64,000 nt of DNA, from positions 167,980-231,979 of the forward strand of contig NZ_JACRAH010000042.1 of the NCBI RefSeq assembly GCF_016234775.1, read 5' to 3'. The notes beneath the pieces were generated by a model that saw only the letters and a program-made list of their open reading frames with translations, was not told the origin of the DNA and did no database searches. The first letter of the stretch is position 1. Every line of letters begins with the position of its first letter. Position numbers and translations under genes: made by a program. This DNA comes from Aquabacterium sp. Lineage in GTDB: Bacteria > Pseudomonadota > Gammaproteobacteria > Burkholderiales > Burkholderiaceae_C. This document shows, in pieces, positions 20,701 through 28,903 of the stretch.

Positions 20701-21487
20701 CTTCCTGGACCAGCTCACCTTTGGTGAAAAGACCGACAGCCCGGACGCGGTCAAGCTGCCGGTGCTGTTTGCCGTGTCCCTGCTCAAGAACAGCAAGGGT
20801 GAAATCGACATCAACCTGCCGATTTCCGGCTCGCTCGATGATCCTCAGTTCTCGGTGGGCGGCATCATCTGGCGCGTGCTCGTCAACCTGATCACCAAGG
20901 CCGTGACGGCGCCGTTTGCGCTGCTGTCAGGTGGTGGCTCGGACGAGCTGGGTTATGTGGCGTTCGATGCGGGGCAGGGCGAGTTGTCTGACAGCGCACG
21001 CCAGCGTCTGGATACGCTGGCTGCCAAGCTGGTGGACAGGCCTGCGCTGAAACTGGCGGCGACGGGGCGTGCGGATCCGGATGCCGATGCCGAGGGCTTG
21101 CGCCAGGCGCATGTGGACAAGCTCATGCGCGCGGCCAAGGCCAAGGCGACCGGGCAATCACCGGCTGACGTGCAGATCAATGCGTCAGAGCGCAGCACCT
21201 GGCTGGCCGCCGCCTACAAAGCCGCCGACATCAAGAAACCGCGCAACCTGGTCGGTATGGCCAAGACCTTGCCGGACGCCGAGATGGAGGCCATGCTCAA
21301 GGCTGCTGCCCCGGTCAACCCGGAAGCACTGCGGGCCCTGGCCAACCAGCGTGGCGACCAGGTCAAGGCCTATCTCGCCCACAAATTGCCGCCGGAACGT
21401 GTGTTGCTGACCGCTTCCCGCGTGGGCAAGCAGGATCTGCCGGATGACAAGGGGCCGGCCACCCGCGTGCAGTTCGAGATCAAGTAA
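17759..21487 (+). CDS. DUF748 / AsmA-like envelope protein with OmpA-like C-terminus
   Basis: The 1242-residue protein has an N-terminal transmembrane helix (about 20-42) followed by AsmA-type beta-rich sequence (LGTPVSLQALQISPWRGEVVLDGL). DUF748 repeats fill the middle, for example VRYSDRVLNQEHRVDRLRIGVPFVSNLP and GRVDFTDNFIKPNYSARLTQIEGDVS. Low-complexity Ala/Ser/Pro/Thr linkers lie near 365-385 and 820-860. From about 1065 a segment resembles the OmpA peptidoglycan-binding fold (DAGQGELSDSARQRLDTLAAKL). Related AsmA-clan proteins bridge the periplasm and transport phospholipid; that role here is inference. It is transcribed alone and converges with the esterase gene. Confidence 0.82.
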   Translation: MSAEQATPSSGQGAWSRWRRPLAIVAALAVLWTLLVGMWLPGWLRPRIEQAAAQALGTPVSLQALQISPWRGEVVLDGLAVGPTAAPMLRIQRAQAQISLESIWRLAPVLRRVRIDKPDIWIERQSTERFNFSAVLDKLTAPSPQPQKDDEPAHFAVFNIEVNEGLVRYSDRVLNQEHRVDRLRIGVPFVSNLPSFVNVDVKPQLSARVDGSALSIVGDTLPFTEGMRSAVHLKWDGVDVPHWVKVVQPFVPQPWAMSATDGRLDADLTLKFEERKPPAVPKLSIEGGLKLSKLALSLPHAPELGQVEAGWQTLDIQGLDAQPLERQVKLGAVLLDGVQWRNRPLTGKKGEPKPVVIPASQQDSASSPKASPASTSTTTSGTSPWSWQIGQLQFNLARLDAQTQATQAWPVIDLLRLKVEGLSSQAKAAPATWQLNLHDEHDASLLAQGHVHAARQMVDMQLNLSKAQISPWLAPLADSLKLPLRVEQGQLAVQAQLNARLKAASALEPAEARLIAGHVAISQLRAPASQKGIADKVLLDELSLDGIQVQLDLGEGAALRTVSADKLTLNKLDAAVTRGARGEWLGMAPSSAPPASKLAERASDKRGQTAPAPQFTLKELYCRACQFAFKDQGVSPAAAFELHQTDLHLADLSQDLSRPIALDLDTLAQGKGRVRIKGTVKPQPVQVDARVHVASLDLRAIQPYIDPMVNITLAGAKAQMDGQFKLQMPPNSGMQVRYKGRVGLTDVRVLDRVNDADFLSWQVLTLDGADVALDGEAVDANLGRIAFKNFYGRLIINPNGQLNVAGIMRHEAGGQARSLTTPEPAASSPSTRPVAAVAQPAASAPAATASNKPTPKLRWQQIQLSKGRVDFTDNFIKPNYSARLTQIEGDVSAVSSTKPEPATVKIAGAVDDAAPLLITGQLHPLGPKLYTDIQATAKGIELTRMTPYAARYAGYAIDKGTLSVNVHYKVDGGKLDASNQIFLDQLTFGEKTDSPDAVKLPVLFAVSLLKNSKGEIDINLPISGSLDDPQFSVGGIIWRVLVNLITKAVTAPFALLSGGGSDELGYVAFDAGQGELSDSARQRLDTLAAKLVDRPALKLAATGRADPDADAEGLRQAHVDKLMRAAKAKATGQSPADVQINASERSTWLAAAYKAADIKKPRNLVGMAKTLPDAEMEAMLKAAAPVNPEALRALANQRGDQVKAYLAHKLPPERVLLTASRVGKQDLPDDKGPATRVQFEIK

Positions 21488-21495
21488 GAGCCGCA

Positions 21496-22677
21496 TCAAG
21501 GTTTGGGCGCAGCCACCAAGGCATCGATCATGTTCTTGACGGCGCGCATCTGAGGCGCTTCGCGGCGGTTGAAAGGCAGGCCGCTGCCGAACTCCCACTT
21601 GTCACTTGGGGGCGTGGTGTAGCCCCAGAAGTCCCAGCAACCCTTGGGGTTGAAGCCAAAGGCTGAACCCGGGTTGATCTGGCTGCTGGGCACCACCTGC
21701 GGGTACAGCACCACGATGCCCGCGCTTTCCGCCCAGCGGTTGTAGCCCGCTTGCTCGACAAAAATGGTGCCGTAAGGCTGTCCATTGCTCATCACGAAGT
21801 TCTGCCCTTGTTCGCAGCCATGAAAGGCCACGTGGAGCTTGCAACGTGCGTCTTTTTGTTCACAGGCCTTGGGCACATACAACCAGCCCGTCTTGTCCAG
21901 GCTGTCAAAGACGTCTTTCTGGCGGTAGGGCGTCTGGTCGAAGGGCTGGAGTGAGCCCGTCGTGGCGTCAGCCGTGGGTTGGGTTGATGGTGGCAACTTG
22001 TAGATCCAGCTCAGCAGTTTGCCGGCGCCATCGATCTTGCAGCCGTTGATGTAAGGGCTGCGGGTGACCTGGCACTGGCCATCGGCGGCGATCGGCATGC
22101 CGTGACCAGCGTGCGGGCCCGATACCGTTTGCACAGCCGGGACGCGGGCATCGGCATAAAAGCGGGCCAGCCCTTTGACGATGGAGGGGTCCACCACGGG
22201 ATCGTCTTCACCCCAGTACAGCCAGACACGGTGCTTGCGCAAGTTGCTGATGCCATCCACATGGCCTTTGTTGCCCGCGATGGCGCTGGTGGCCCGTTCA
22301 GACAGGATTTTTTCAGGCAGGTGCACGCAACTCAGGCGCGACACGGCCGTCATGATGCCCGCGGGGCCGCTGTTGTCACTGATGTCGTAAGGGCAGGAAC
22401 ATGTAAGGGCGGCGGTGGTGACCGAACCCATCGAGCAACCGTAAGGGCCGGCTGCCACAATGCCAGCGCCCATCACGGTGCGCGAGTAGGCCACTTCGAA
22501 CTGTGCGGCCATGTAGCCACCGGATGACAGCCCGGATACCGAGACGGCCTTGGGGTTCAATCCCAAGGCGGGCAGCGTGGGGGTTGTCGTCTGGGCCAGC
22601 GCCAGGGCGGGCAGGTTCAGCGCCATGGACAGGCATAGACGAACAGCGCGCTTCAGCTGTATGAAGGCAAGGGCCAT
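21496..22677 (-). CDS. Secreted PHB depolymerase family esterase
   Basis: This 393-residue exported alpha/beta hydrolase starts at ATG 22677, chosen because GGGAGC lies 11 bases upstream and a normal signal peptide follows (LCLSMALNLPALALAQ). The nucleophile motif is GLSSGGYMAAQF near residue 60. A catalytic Asp is likely in VWLYWGEDDPVV, and a His in HVAFHGCEQG or GPHAGHGMP. Cysteines suited to disulfides (CSMG, CSCPY, CEQKDARC) agree with secretion. It may degrade extracellular polyhydroxyalkanoate or a related polyester. A palindrome and a strong hairpin lie upstream. Confidence 0.85.
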   Translation of the reverse strand: MALAFIQLKRAVRLCLSMALNLPALALAQTTTPTLPALGLNPKAVSVSGLSSGGYMAAQFEVAYSRTVMGAGIVAAGPYGCSMGSVTTAALTCSCPYDISDNSGPAGIMTAVSRLSCVHLPEKILSERATSAIAGNKGHVDGISNLRKHRVWLYWGEDDPVVDPSIVKGLARFYADARVPAVQTVSGPHAGHGMPIAADGQCQVTRSPYINGCKIDGAGKLLSWIYKLPPSTQPTADATTGSLQPFDQTPYRQKDVFDSLDKTGWLYVPKACEQKDARCKLHVAFHGCEQGQNFVMSNGQPYGTIFVEQAGYNRWAESAGIVVLYPQVVPSSQINPGSAFGFNPKGCWDFWGYTTPPSDKWEFGSGLPFNRREAPQMRAVKNMIDALVAAPKP

Positions 22678-22704
22678 GTGGTTGCTCCCGATGTGAATGT
22701 GTAT

Positions 22705-22721
22705 TTGCTGCGGTGCAGCAA
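22705..22721. promoter_or_regulatory. Palindrome upstream of the esterase gene
   Basis: TTGCTGC and GCAGCAA form a perfect 7-base inverted repeat around GGT, ending 28 bases before the esterase start codon. It could be a protein-binding site or a small RNA stem in the 5' leader. No cognate regulator is evident. Confidence 0.4.
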
Positions 22722-22754
22722 CGCGTTCACGATAGAGGAGTGACGGCGTCTTGT

Positions 22755-22801
22755 CCAGAAAAAGCCAAGGGCCCTGCACCAGTTCGGTGGAGGGCCCTTG
22801 G
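22755..22801 (-). terminator. Strong Rho-independent terminator or attenuator hairpin (minus strand)
   Basis: CCAAGGGCCCT (22765-22775) pairs perfectly with AGGGCCCTTGG (22791-22801). An inner CACC/GGTG stem closes the loop AGTTC. On the minus strand the stem is followed by CTTTTTCT, the classical terminator arrangement. It lies 88 bases upstream of the minus-strand esterase start rather than after a gene, so it ends an independent small transcript or attenuates the esterase mRNA. Confidence 0.75.
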
Positions 22802-22890
22802 GACTGCTTGGAGGCAGCTGATAGATGACAGCGTTGCTTTCGCAACCATCCTTCGGCTTGCTCAGGATCTCAGGCAGTTTGTCAATTCGC
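22765..22890 (-). ncRNA. Candidate small RNA or structured leader upstream of the esterase
   Basis: Reading the minus strand towards the terminator, I see a TTGACA (22880-22885), an ATCC/GGAT pairing, a GNRA-capped stem GTTGC-GAAA-GCAAC, a GCTG/CAGC stem, a CTGC/GCAG stem, and finally the terminator. No open reading frame explains this stretch. It does not match a riboswitch or 6S consensus that I know. The 5' end is a guess. Confidence 0.35.
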
Positions 22891-23043
22891 GACTTGCTGC
22901 CCTAATGAGGCTCTGATCGACCAATGATTTTGGTTGGATTTCTTTAGAATTGAAACTATTGTCAGAGGCAGGTCGGTATTTGTGCTGAATTGCCACTTAA
23001 ATTATCCTGAAACCCGCTGTGAACTCGCAGTGGCGATGCGTTC

Positions 23044-25620
23044 GTGGCTGAACATTCGGCTCACACCTCTCTGATGGCTGGGGAACACTTGTCGCGCAAC
23101 TGTTACCGTTTCGATCGTTTCGAGCTTTGTCCTTCCGAACGGGTGTTGTACCTGGAGGGAGAGCCGACCAACCTGGGCGCCCGTGCTGTCGATGTGTTGA
23201 CGGTGCTCGTGTCCGAAGGCGGGCGTCTGGTCAGCAAGGCGGAATTGCTCGACCGGGTCTGGCCGAACCTGGTTGTCGAAGAAAACAACCTGCAGGTTCA
23301 GATCTCCTCGCTGCGCAAACTGCTCGGCGCCAAGTCGATTGCGACGGTGCCTGGCCGCGGATACCGTTTCTGCCTGCCCGTCGAATTTGACGGCGAGCAG
23401 CAGCCTGTGGGGTTGGCGCCCTCAACGGTGACCATGGGTGCCTATCCAGCGCCTGTGGACGTGTTGTCTGTCCTGCCAGCCTTGCCTGGTGCGGTTTGGG
23501 GGCGCGAGGCCGATCAGGCTGCGCTGGATGCGCTGCTGCCTGCGTCTTTGATCACGGTGGTGGGGCAGGCAGGCATTGGCAAGACGGCCTTTGCGCTGAG
23601 TGCTGCGCACAACTGGCGGCCTCATTGGCCTGATGGCGCAGCCTGGGTTGAGCTGGCGGCCATCGCTGATCCAGATCTGGTGGTGTCCATGGTGGCGCAG
23701 GGCCTGGGTTTGTCGTCGGGGGGGCAGGATCCCCTGCATGCCTTGGTTGCGGCGCTCAAACCCTTGCAAGCCTTGCTGGTCATCGACAATGCGGAGCATG
23801 TACTGGATGCCGTGGCCAAGTTGGTTCAGGCTGTGCAGACGGGCGCGCCGAATGTGCGCGTCCTGGTCACGAGCCAGTTGCCCTTGCGCTTGCCTGCCGA
23901 GCGCGTCTTCCGCCTGGGGCCGCTGTCCGTGCCCGAGGCGGGCGTGACGGTCAGCGAGGCCATGCAACACGGCGCCGTCGCGCTGTTCGTGGACCAGGTC
24001 AAGGCCATCAACCGCTATTTCGAACTCAGTCAGACGCAACTGGATCGGGTCATCGGCCTGTGCCGCAAGCTGGACGGCGTGCCGCTGGCCATCAAGCTGG
24101 CTGCGGCGCGCGTGCCGCTTCTGGGTCTTCAGGGCGTCGAAGAGCGCCTGGGTGAACGTTTCAAGCTGCTGCACGGCAACAGCAACGTCACACCATCACG
24201 GCAGCAAACCCTGCTGGCGGCGCTGGACTGGAGCCACGAGATGTTGTCCGCACCCGAGCGTGCGGTGTTCCGGCGCCTGGCCGTGCTGGCGGGCGGCTTC
24301 ACGCTGGATCTGGCCAAGGTGCTGGCACACGACCAGGATTTGGACGAGTGGGCCGTGATCGACGTGCTGGGCTCCCTGGTGGACCGTTCGCTGGTGATGG
24401 CCGATGCGGGGGAGATGCCGCGCTATCGCTTGCTCGACAGCATGCGTGACTATGCTGGTCTCAAACTGGTCGAGTCGGGTGAGTTGCCTGATATCCGTAA
24501 GCGTCATGCCCTGGCCATTGCCCTCATGATGGATCAGGCCTATGAAGACTATTGGGCGCAGTCCGATGCGCAATGGTTGTCGCATTACGGCCCGGAAATC
24601 GACAACGTGCGCATGGCTTTGGACTGGGCGGTGCAGCACGACCAGAATCTGGCGGTCAGGTTGCTGGGCGCCGCGGGCCCCTTGTTCCTGTTGATGGGCC
24701 TGGCGCCCGAATGCCGCCTGCGCGGACAGAGCCTCGAATTGCTGGCTACCAGCCCGCAGCCGGGTGCTGACGTGGCCCGGTTCTGGCTGGAGCGCAGTCG
24801 GCTGTACTGGGGTGTGGGCAATAACCTCATGCACGATTTCGCCCTGCGTGCATCAGCGCTTTATCGCGCGGCGGCTGATCGCCGCGGCTTGTACCTGGCG
24901 CTGCGTTGTCTGGCTGGCAGTGGTGTATTGCCGCCAGTGCAGGCCATGTCTGCACTGGATGAGATGGCCTCCCTGGAGCAGCCGGACTGGCCCGCGCGAC
25001 TGTGCACCCAGCGCTTGCTGGCAGAAGTCAGTGTGCTCAAGTCCATTGAACACATGGCCGAAGCCCGCCGCGTATGCCAGACCTTGTTGGTGCGGGCGCA
25101 AAGTGCCGGCCTGGAAGGGGTTGTGTCGGCAGCACTCAATGATCTGGCCTCCATCAGCATGGCGCTGGGCGACACGGATGCGGCCATCCTGACGTGCGAA
25201 CAGATCCTGGCGCGCGGCCGCCACCGTCGTGACAACTTCGTCCTGCATGCGCTCGCGGTGATGGCCTGTGTGGCCTTCGTCAAGAGTGACCTGCCTTTGG
25301 CCCGCGCTGCCTTGACCGACTTCGTGAGCGCTTCGCGTAGCCGTGACTGGGAGTGGCTGGGCCTGTATTCAGGTTTGCTGGCCTTGCTCGCTGCCCTGGA
25401 AGGCCGTCACGAGGCGGCCGCCCGCCTGGTGGGCTACACCGCAAAGTCTTACGAACAACTGGGCTCGCGTGATGTGGTGACGGTGTACGCCTGGTCACGC
25501 GTCAATGGCCTGGTTCAGGACGCACTGGATGCAACCGTGCTGGATCGGCTCAAGAGCATGGGTTCCGATCTGGACCCTGAGTCGGTGTGCACCTGGGCTT
25601 TGTCGTCTCCGCCCGGTTAG
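23044..25620 (+). CDS. Winged-helix transcriptional regulator with NB-ARC-like ATPase and helical repeats
   Basis: The 858-residue protein has an OmpR/PhoB-type winged helix at about residues 18-115 (VLVSEGGRLVSKAELLDRVWPNLVVEENNLQVQISSLR and GRGYRFCL). An ATPase module follows, with Walker A VVGQAGIGKTAFAL near 173 and Walker B ALLVIDNAEH near 245. The remainder is a TPR-like helical array. There is no receiver domain, so a ligand or partner binding the ATPase/TPR part may control it (STAND-type logic, inference). The GTG start at 23044 is used; ATG 23074 is an alternative. The next gene begins 15 bases after its stop. Confidence 0.82.
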   Translation: MAEHSAHTSLMAGEHLSRNCYRFDRFELCPSERVLYLEGEPTNLGARAVDVLTVLVSEGGRLVSKAELLDRVWPNLVVEENNLQVQISSLRKLLGAKSIATVPGRGYRFCLPVEFDGEQQPVGLAPSTVTMGAYPAPVDVLSVLPALPGAVWGREADQAALDALLPASLITVVGQAGIGKTAFALSAAHNWRPHWPDGAAWVELAAIADPDLVVSMVAQGLGLSSGGQDPLHALVAALKPLQALLVIDNAEHVLDAVAKLVQAVQTGAPNVRVLVTSQLPLRLPAERVFRLGPLSVPEAGVTVSEAMQHGAVALFVDQVKAINRYFELSQTQLDRVIGLCRKLDGVPLAIKLAAARVPLLGLQGVEERLGERFKLLHGNSNVTPSRQQTLLAALDWSHEMLSAPERAVFRRLAVLAGGFTLDLAKVLAHDQDLDEWAVIDVLGSLVDRSLVMADAGEMPRYRLLDSMRDYAGLKLVESGELPDIRKRHALAIALMMDQAYEDYWAQSDAQWLSHYGPEIDNVRMALDWAVQHDQNLAVRLLGAAGPLFLLMGLAPECRLRGQSLELLATSPQPGADVARFWLERSRLYWGVGNNLMHDFALRASALYRAAADRRGLYLALRCLAGSGVLPPVQAMSALDEMASLEQPDWPARLCTQRLLAEVSVLKSIEHMAEARRVCQTLLVRAQSAGLEGVVSAALNDLASISMALGDTDAAILTCEQILARGRHRRDNFVLHALAVMACVAFVKSDLPLARAALTDFVSASRSRDWEWLGLYSGLLALLAALEGRHEAAARLVGYTAKSYEQLGSRDVVTVYAWSRVNGLVQDALDATVLDRLKSMGSDLDPESVCTWALSSPPG

Positions 25621-25635
25621 CCAGGAATCACGAGC

Positions 25636-28600
25636 ATGCAGCCGCCGCAGGGCACGCCTGTCTCATCCATGTCAGCCTGGCTTGGCGCCATCGGGCTGAG
25701 CCGGTTGGAGTCTTTGCTGCTGGAAAACGGCATCGCCGAAGACGTCATAACCAGCCTGACCGAGCCCGATCTGGAAAAGCTCGGTCTTACCATGGGTGAT
25801 CGCAAACGCCTGATGAGAGCGATCCAGGATTTGCTGTCGGGTGCGCAGACTGCACCGCCGGTCATGCCGGCGGTATCGCCAGCCGCGCACACCGAGTTGC
25901 GCCAACTCACCATCATGTTCTGTGACCTGGTGGATGCCACGGCGCTGTGCGCGCGGTTGAGCCCCGAACAGTGGCGCCAGGTCGTGCTGGCTTATCAGCA
26001 GGCTGCCGTGGCGGTCATCACCCGTTGTGGTGGCACGGTGGCGCAGTACTTGGGCGATGGCTTGCTGGTCTATTTTGGCTACCCGCAGGCGCAGGAAGAT
26101 GCTGCTGTGCGCGCCGTGCATGCTGGGCTGGAATTGCTGGACCGTATCGGTGAGCTTGACATCGCCGTGGACGACCATGAGCACGTCAGACTGCAATTGC
26201 GCATAGGCGTCGACACTGGTCGCGTGGTGATCGGTGACATCGGCGCAGGGCCCCGGCGGGAGCAACTCGCGCTGGGCGATACGCCCAATATCGCTGCGCG
26301 CCTGCAGGCGCTTGCGCGGGTCAACACCGTACTCATCACCGACCAGACGCGTCGCCTGACCGCCGGCAGTTTCACCTATGAGGACCACGGTGTGCACACG
26401 CTCAAGGGCGTGACCGAACCGCGTCAGGTCTGGCGTGTGACCGGCGTGAGCGACACCCTCAGTCGTTTTGATGCGGCCAGCGGCGAGCAGTTGAGCCCAC
26501 TGGTTGGACGCATACAGGAGATGAGTCTCCTGATGGACCGCTGGCAGACCGTTCTGCAAGGGCAGGGACAGGTGGTGCTGTTATCGGGTGAGCCGGGTAT
26601 CGGCAAATCCCGCATGCTCAAGGAGTTGTGTGATCGGCTCGGCAACGCTGGCTTGACGGCTGTGCATCTGCAATGCTCAGCCCATCGTTCAGACAGCGCC
26701 TTTCATCCCTTCATCGATGCGATGGAGCACCTGTTGCGCTTGCGGCCAGAGATGCCGACGTCTCTCAAGCTCGACCGCATTGACGCGCTGGTCAATGACC
26801 GCATCGGAGCTCAGGCGCCTCGACATGCGGCCTTGCTGGCAGCGATGTTGTCGATCCCTTCGGACGGTCGTCATGAGTTGCCCGTGAGCAGCGCCCACCA
26901 GCGTGAGCAGGACATCATCGAGGTGTTGGTGGACCTGCTGCAGGCGCGGATGGACCAGGAGCCCTTCCTGATGTTGTTCGAAGATGCGCACTGGGCCGAT
27001 CCGGCATCTATAGCGGCACTCAACGCTTTGGTGGAGCGGGCTCGGCAGGTACCTGTGCTGATGGTGGTCACCCATCGCCCTGAATTTGTTCCGGCGTTTG
27101 ACCGACAGGCTCACGTGACGGCGCTGAAGGTGCCGGGTCTGAGGCGCGCGGAAGTGCTGGCACTGGTGTCTCGGTTGATGGGCGATCAGGCTCTGCCCGA
27201 TGCATTGGCGCAGCAGATCGAAAACCGCACGGACGGTGTGCCGCTGTTCGTGGAGGAGTTGACCAAATCGGTGCTGGAGCTGGCCAGCCGTGATGACGCG
27301 GGCATGCCTGCTGCCAGCACGCTGCCATCGACCTTGCGGGACTCCTTGATGGCGCGTCTTGACCGACATGCCGTGGCCAAGGAGGTGGCACAGATCGGGG
27401 CTGTGATCGGCCGCGAGTTTGCCCATGATTTGCTGGCGGCCCTTTTCCCCCAAGGCGCTGATCAGTTGGATGATGGCATCCAGGCTTTGCTGAAGTCGGG
27501 CCTGGCTTCTCGCCAGGATGGTGCACACGGTCCGGTGTATGTATTCAAGCACGCCATGGTGCAGGACACGGCTTACGACTCCTTGCTCAAGGTTCGCCGA
27601 GAGGGTTTGCACGCCGCGATCGTTCAACAGCTGGAGGCCCGCTACCCTGAGACAGTACGGTATCAGCCCGCCTTGTTGGCGCGGCATGCCAGTGCCGCAG
27701 GCTTGGTTCGTGCTGCCATTCCCTATTGGCGCAAGGCCAGTGAACAGGCCATCAACCGGCTGGCACTGCATGAGGCCGCATCCCATCTTCAGGCGGGCTT
27801 GCAAGCGTCTCAGCGCTTGCCTTCCGGTACCGACCGTGATCAGGTCGAGTTGCAGCTGCACGCCTCGCTGGGTACCGTGCACATGCTCGGCAAAGGGTGG
27901 GCAGCTCCAGAAGTGGAGCAGGCCTACAAGCGCGCCAACGAACTGGCCAGTGCCGCTGACAGGATCGATGAAGCCATCTGGCCTCTGTGGGGTGTGTGCG
28001 TCTATCACCAGGTGCGCGGCGAGATTGGGCAGGCCCAATCGATCGGGCGACGCATGGGGACGGTGGCCAGGCAGTCCAACAGCCGTCATGCCTGGTTGGT
28101 GCACAACATGATGCAGACCCAGTTGTGCTTCTACGGCGGGCAACTGTCAGAGGTGCCTGGTTATGGCGAACAGGTGGAGCATGGCTTTAACGATCCGCAG
28201 GATCGCAGTCTGATCGCACTGTATTCAACCGATCTCAAGCTGGTGAGCATGGTGCACGGCCTGCATGCGCAATGGATCATGGGGCAGATCGATGATCTGG
28301 ATGCGTCCTATGCGGCCATCGAACAACGAGCCCTGGCACTTGAGCACCCGTATTCGCTGGCCTGGGCGCGCACCTGGGGTGTGATGGCCTATCTGCACGC
28401 AGGTGACCTGGATCGCTTGTTGCCCAGACTGCAAGCGGGCTGGCACCTGGCTGACGAGCACGGCTTTGCCTACGTGTCCGCATTGGCGCGCTTTGCGATG
28501 GGCTGGTGTCGCACCCGTCTGGGGCAGATGGACGATGGCATCACGCTGATGACCGAGGGCATTACCGCCTTCCAGGCCACCGGCGCAGGCATCGTGTTGC

Positions 28601-28881
28601 CGTTTTTCCTGACCCTGATGGCACAAGCCTGGGGGCAGGTCGGGCGATTTGACGAGGCTTTGGCCTGTCTGGCGCAGGCGCGTGAGCTGACTGATCGCGG
28701 TGGCGAGCGTTGGCATGATGCCGAGTGGCACCGCATCCGAGGCGATGTGCTGCGGCAGATGCCCGGGGTGAACCTCAACGAGGTGCGTGCCGCCTACCAG
28801 CAGGCACTGGCTTTGGCGACAGCCCAGCAGGCCACCTTGTGGCGAGTGCGCGCCGAGGCGGCACTCGCGTCATGCGGCTGA
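25636..28881 (+). CDS. SAM domain, class III nucleotide cyclase, AAA ATPase and TPR signalling protein
   Basis: The 1081-residue protein begins with a SAM domain (about 14-70, WLGAIGLSRLESLLLENGI). A class III adenylate/guanylate cyclase domain follows (about 90-270): the metal Asp residues appear in MFCDLVDAT and YLGDGLLVYFG, and the transition-state Asn and Arg in DTPNIAARLQ. All expected catalytic positions I can identify are present, so it is probably active. An ATPase domain starts near 300 (Walker A LLSGEPGIGKSRMLKEL, near 317) with FEDAHWADPAS as Walker B-like. TPR-like repeats fill about 700-1081. It sits 15 bases downstream of the winged-helix ATPase, so the two likely share a transcript. 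Confidence 0.88.
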   Translation: MQPPQGTPVSSMSAWLGAIGLSRLESLLLENGIAEDVITSLTEPDLEKLGLTMGDRKRLMRAIQDLLSGAQTAPPVMPAVSPAAHTELRQLTIMFCDLVDATALCARLSPEQWRQVVLAYQQAAVAVITRCGGTVAQYLGDGLLVYFGYPQAQEDAAVRAVHAGLELLDRIGELDIAVDDHEHVRLQLRIGVDTGRVVIGDIGAGPRREQLALGDTPNIAARLQALARVNTVLITDQTRRLTAGSFTYEDHGVHTLKGVTEPRQVWRVTGVSDTLSRFDAASGEQLSPLVGRIQEMSLLMDRWQTVLQGQGQVVLLSGEPGIGKSRMLKELCDRLGNAGLTAVHLQCSAHRSDSAFHPFIDAMEHLLRLRPEMPTSLKLDRIDALVNDRIGAQAPRHAALLAAMLSIPSDGRHELPVSSAHQREQDIIEVLVDLLQARMDQEPFLMLFEDAHWADPASIAALNALVERARQVPVLMVVTHRPEFVPAFDRQAHVTALKVPGLRRAEVLALVSRLMGDQALPDALAQQIENRTDGVPLFVEELTKSVLELASRDDAGMPAASTLPSTLRDSLMARLDRHAVAKEVAQIGAVIGREFAHDLLAALFPQGADQLDDGIQALLKSGLASRQDGAHGPVYVFKHAMVQDTAYDSLLKVRREGLHAAIVQQLEARYPETVRYQPALLARHASAAGLVRAAIPYWRKASEQAINRLALHEAASHLQAGLQASQRLPSGTDRDQVELQLHASLGTVHMLGKGWAAPEVEQAYKRANELASAADRIDEAIWPLWGVCVYHQVRGEIGQAQSIGRRMGTVARQSNSRHAWLVHNMMQTQLCFYGGQLSEVPGYGEQVEHGFNDPQDRSLIALYSTDLKLVSMVHGLHAQWIMGQIDDLDASYAAIEQRALALEHPYSLAWARTWGVMAYLHAGDLDRLLPRLQAGWHLADEHGFAYVSALARFAMGWCRTRLGQMDDGITLMTEGITAFQATGAGIVLPFFLTLMAQAWGQVGRFDEALACLAQARELTDRGGERWHDAEWHRIRGDVLRQMPGVNLNEVRAAYQQALALATAQQATLWRVRAEAALASCG

Positions 28882-28903
28882 CGAAACCGAAGCGTTTGTC
28901 AGT

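Larger units (their letters stand above)
22678..23043. other. 366-bp intergenic region between divergent esterase and regulator genes
   Basis: No convincing protein-coding gene lies here. It contains a 17-base palindrome near the esterase start, a very stable hairpin with a minus-strand T-run, and, on the minus strand before that hairpin, several small stems including GTTGC-GAAA-GCAAC. On the plus strand TTGGAT (22934-22939), 17 bases, then TATTGT (22957-22962) is a weak promoter candidate for the regulator at 23044. Confidence 0.7.

Noticed and set aside
22755..22920. Known riboswitch (cyclic-di-GMP, SAH, cobalamin) or 6S RNA
   Set aside because: The conserved cores of those classes that I can recall are not present. 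The region is kept only as an unclassified candidate.
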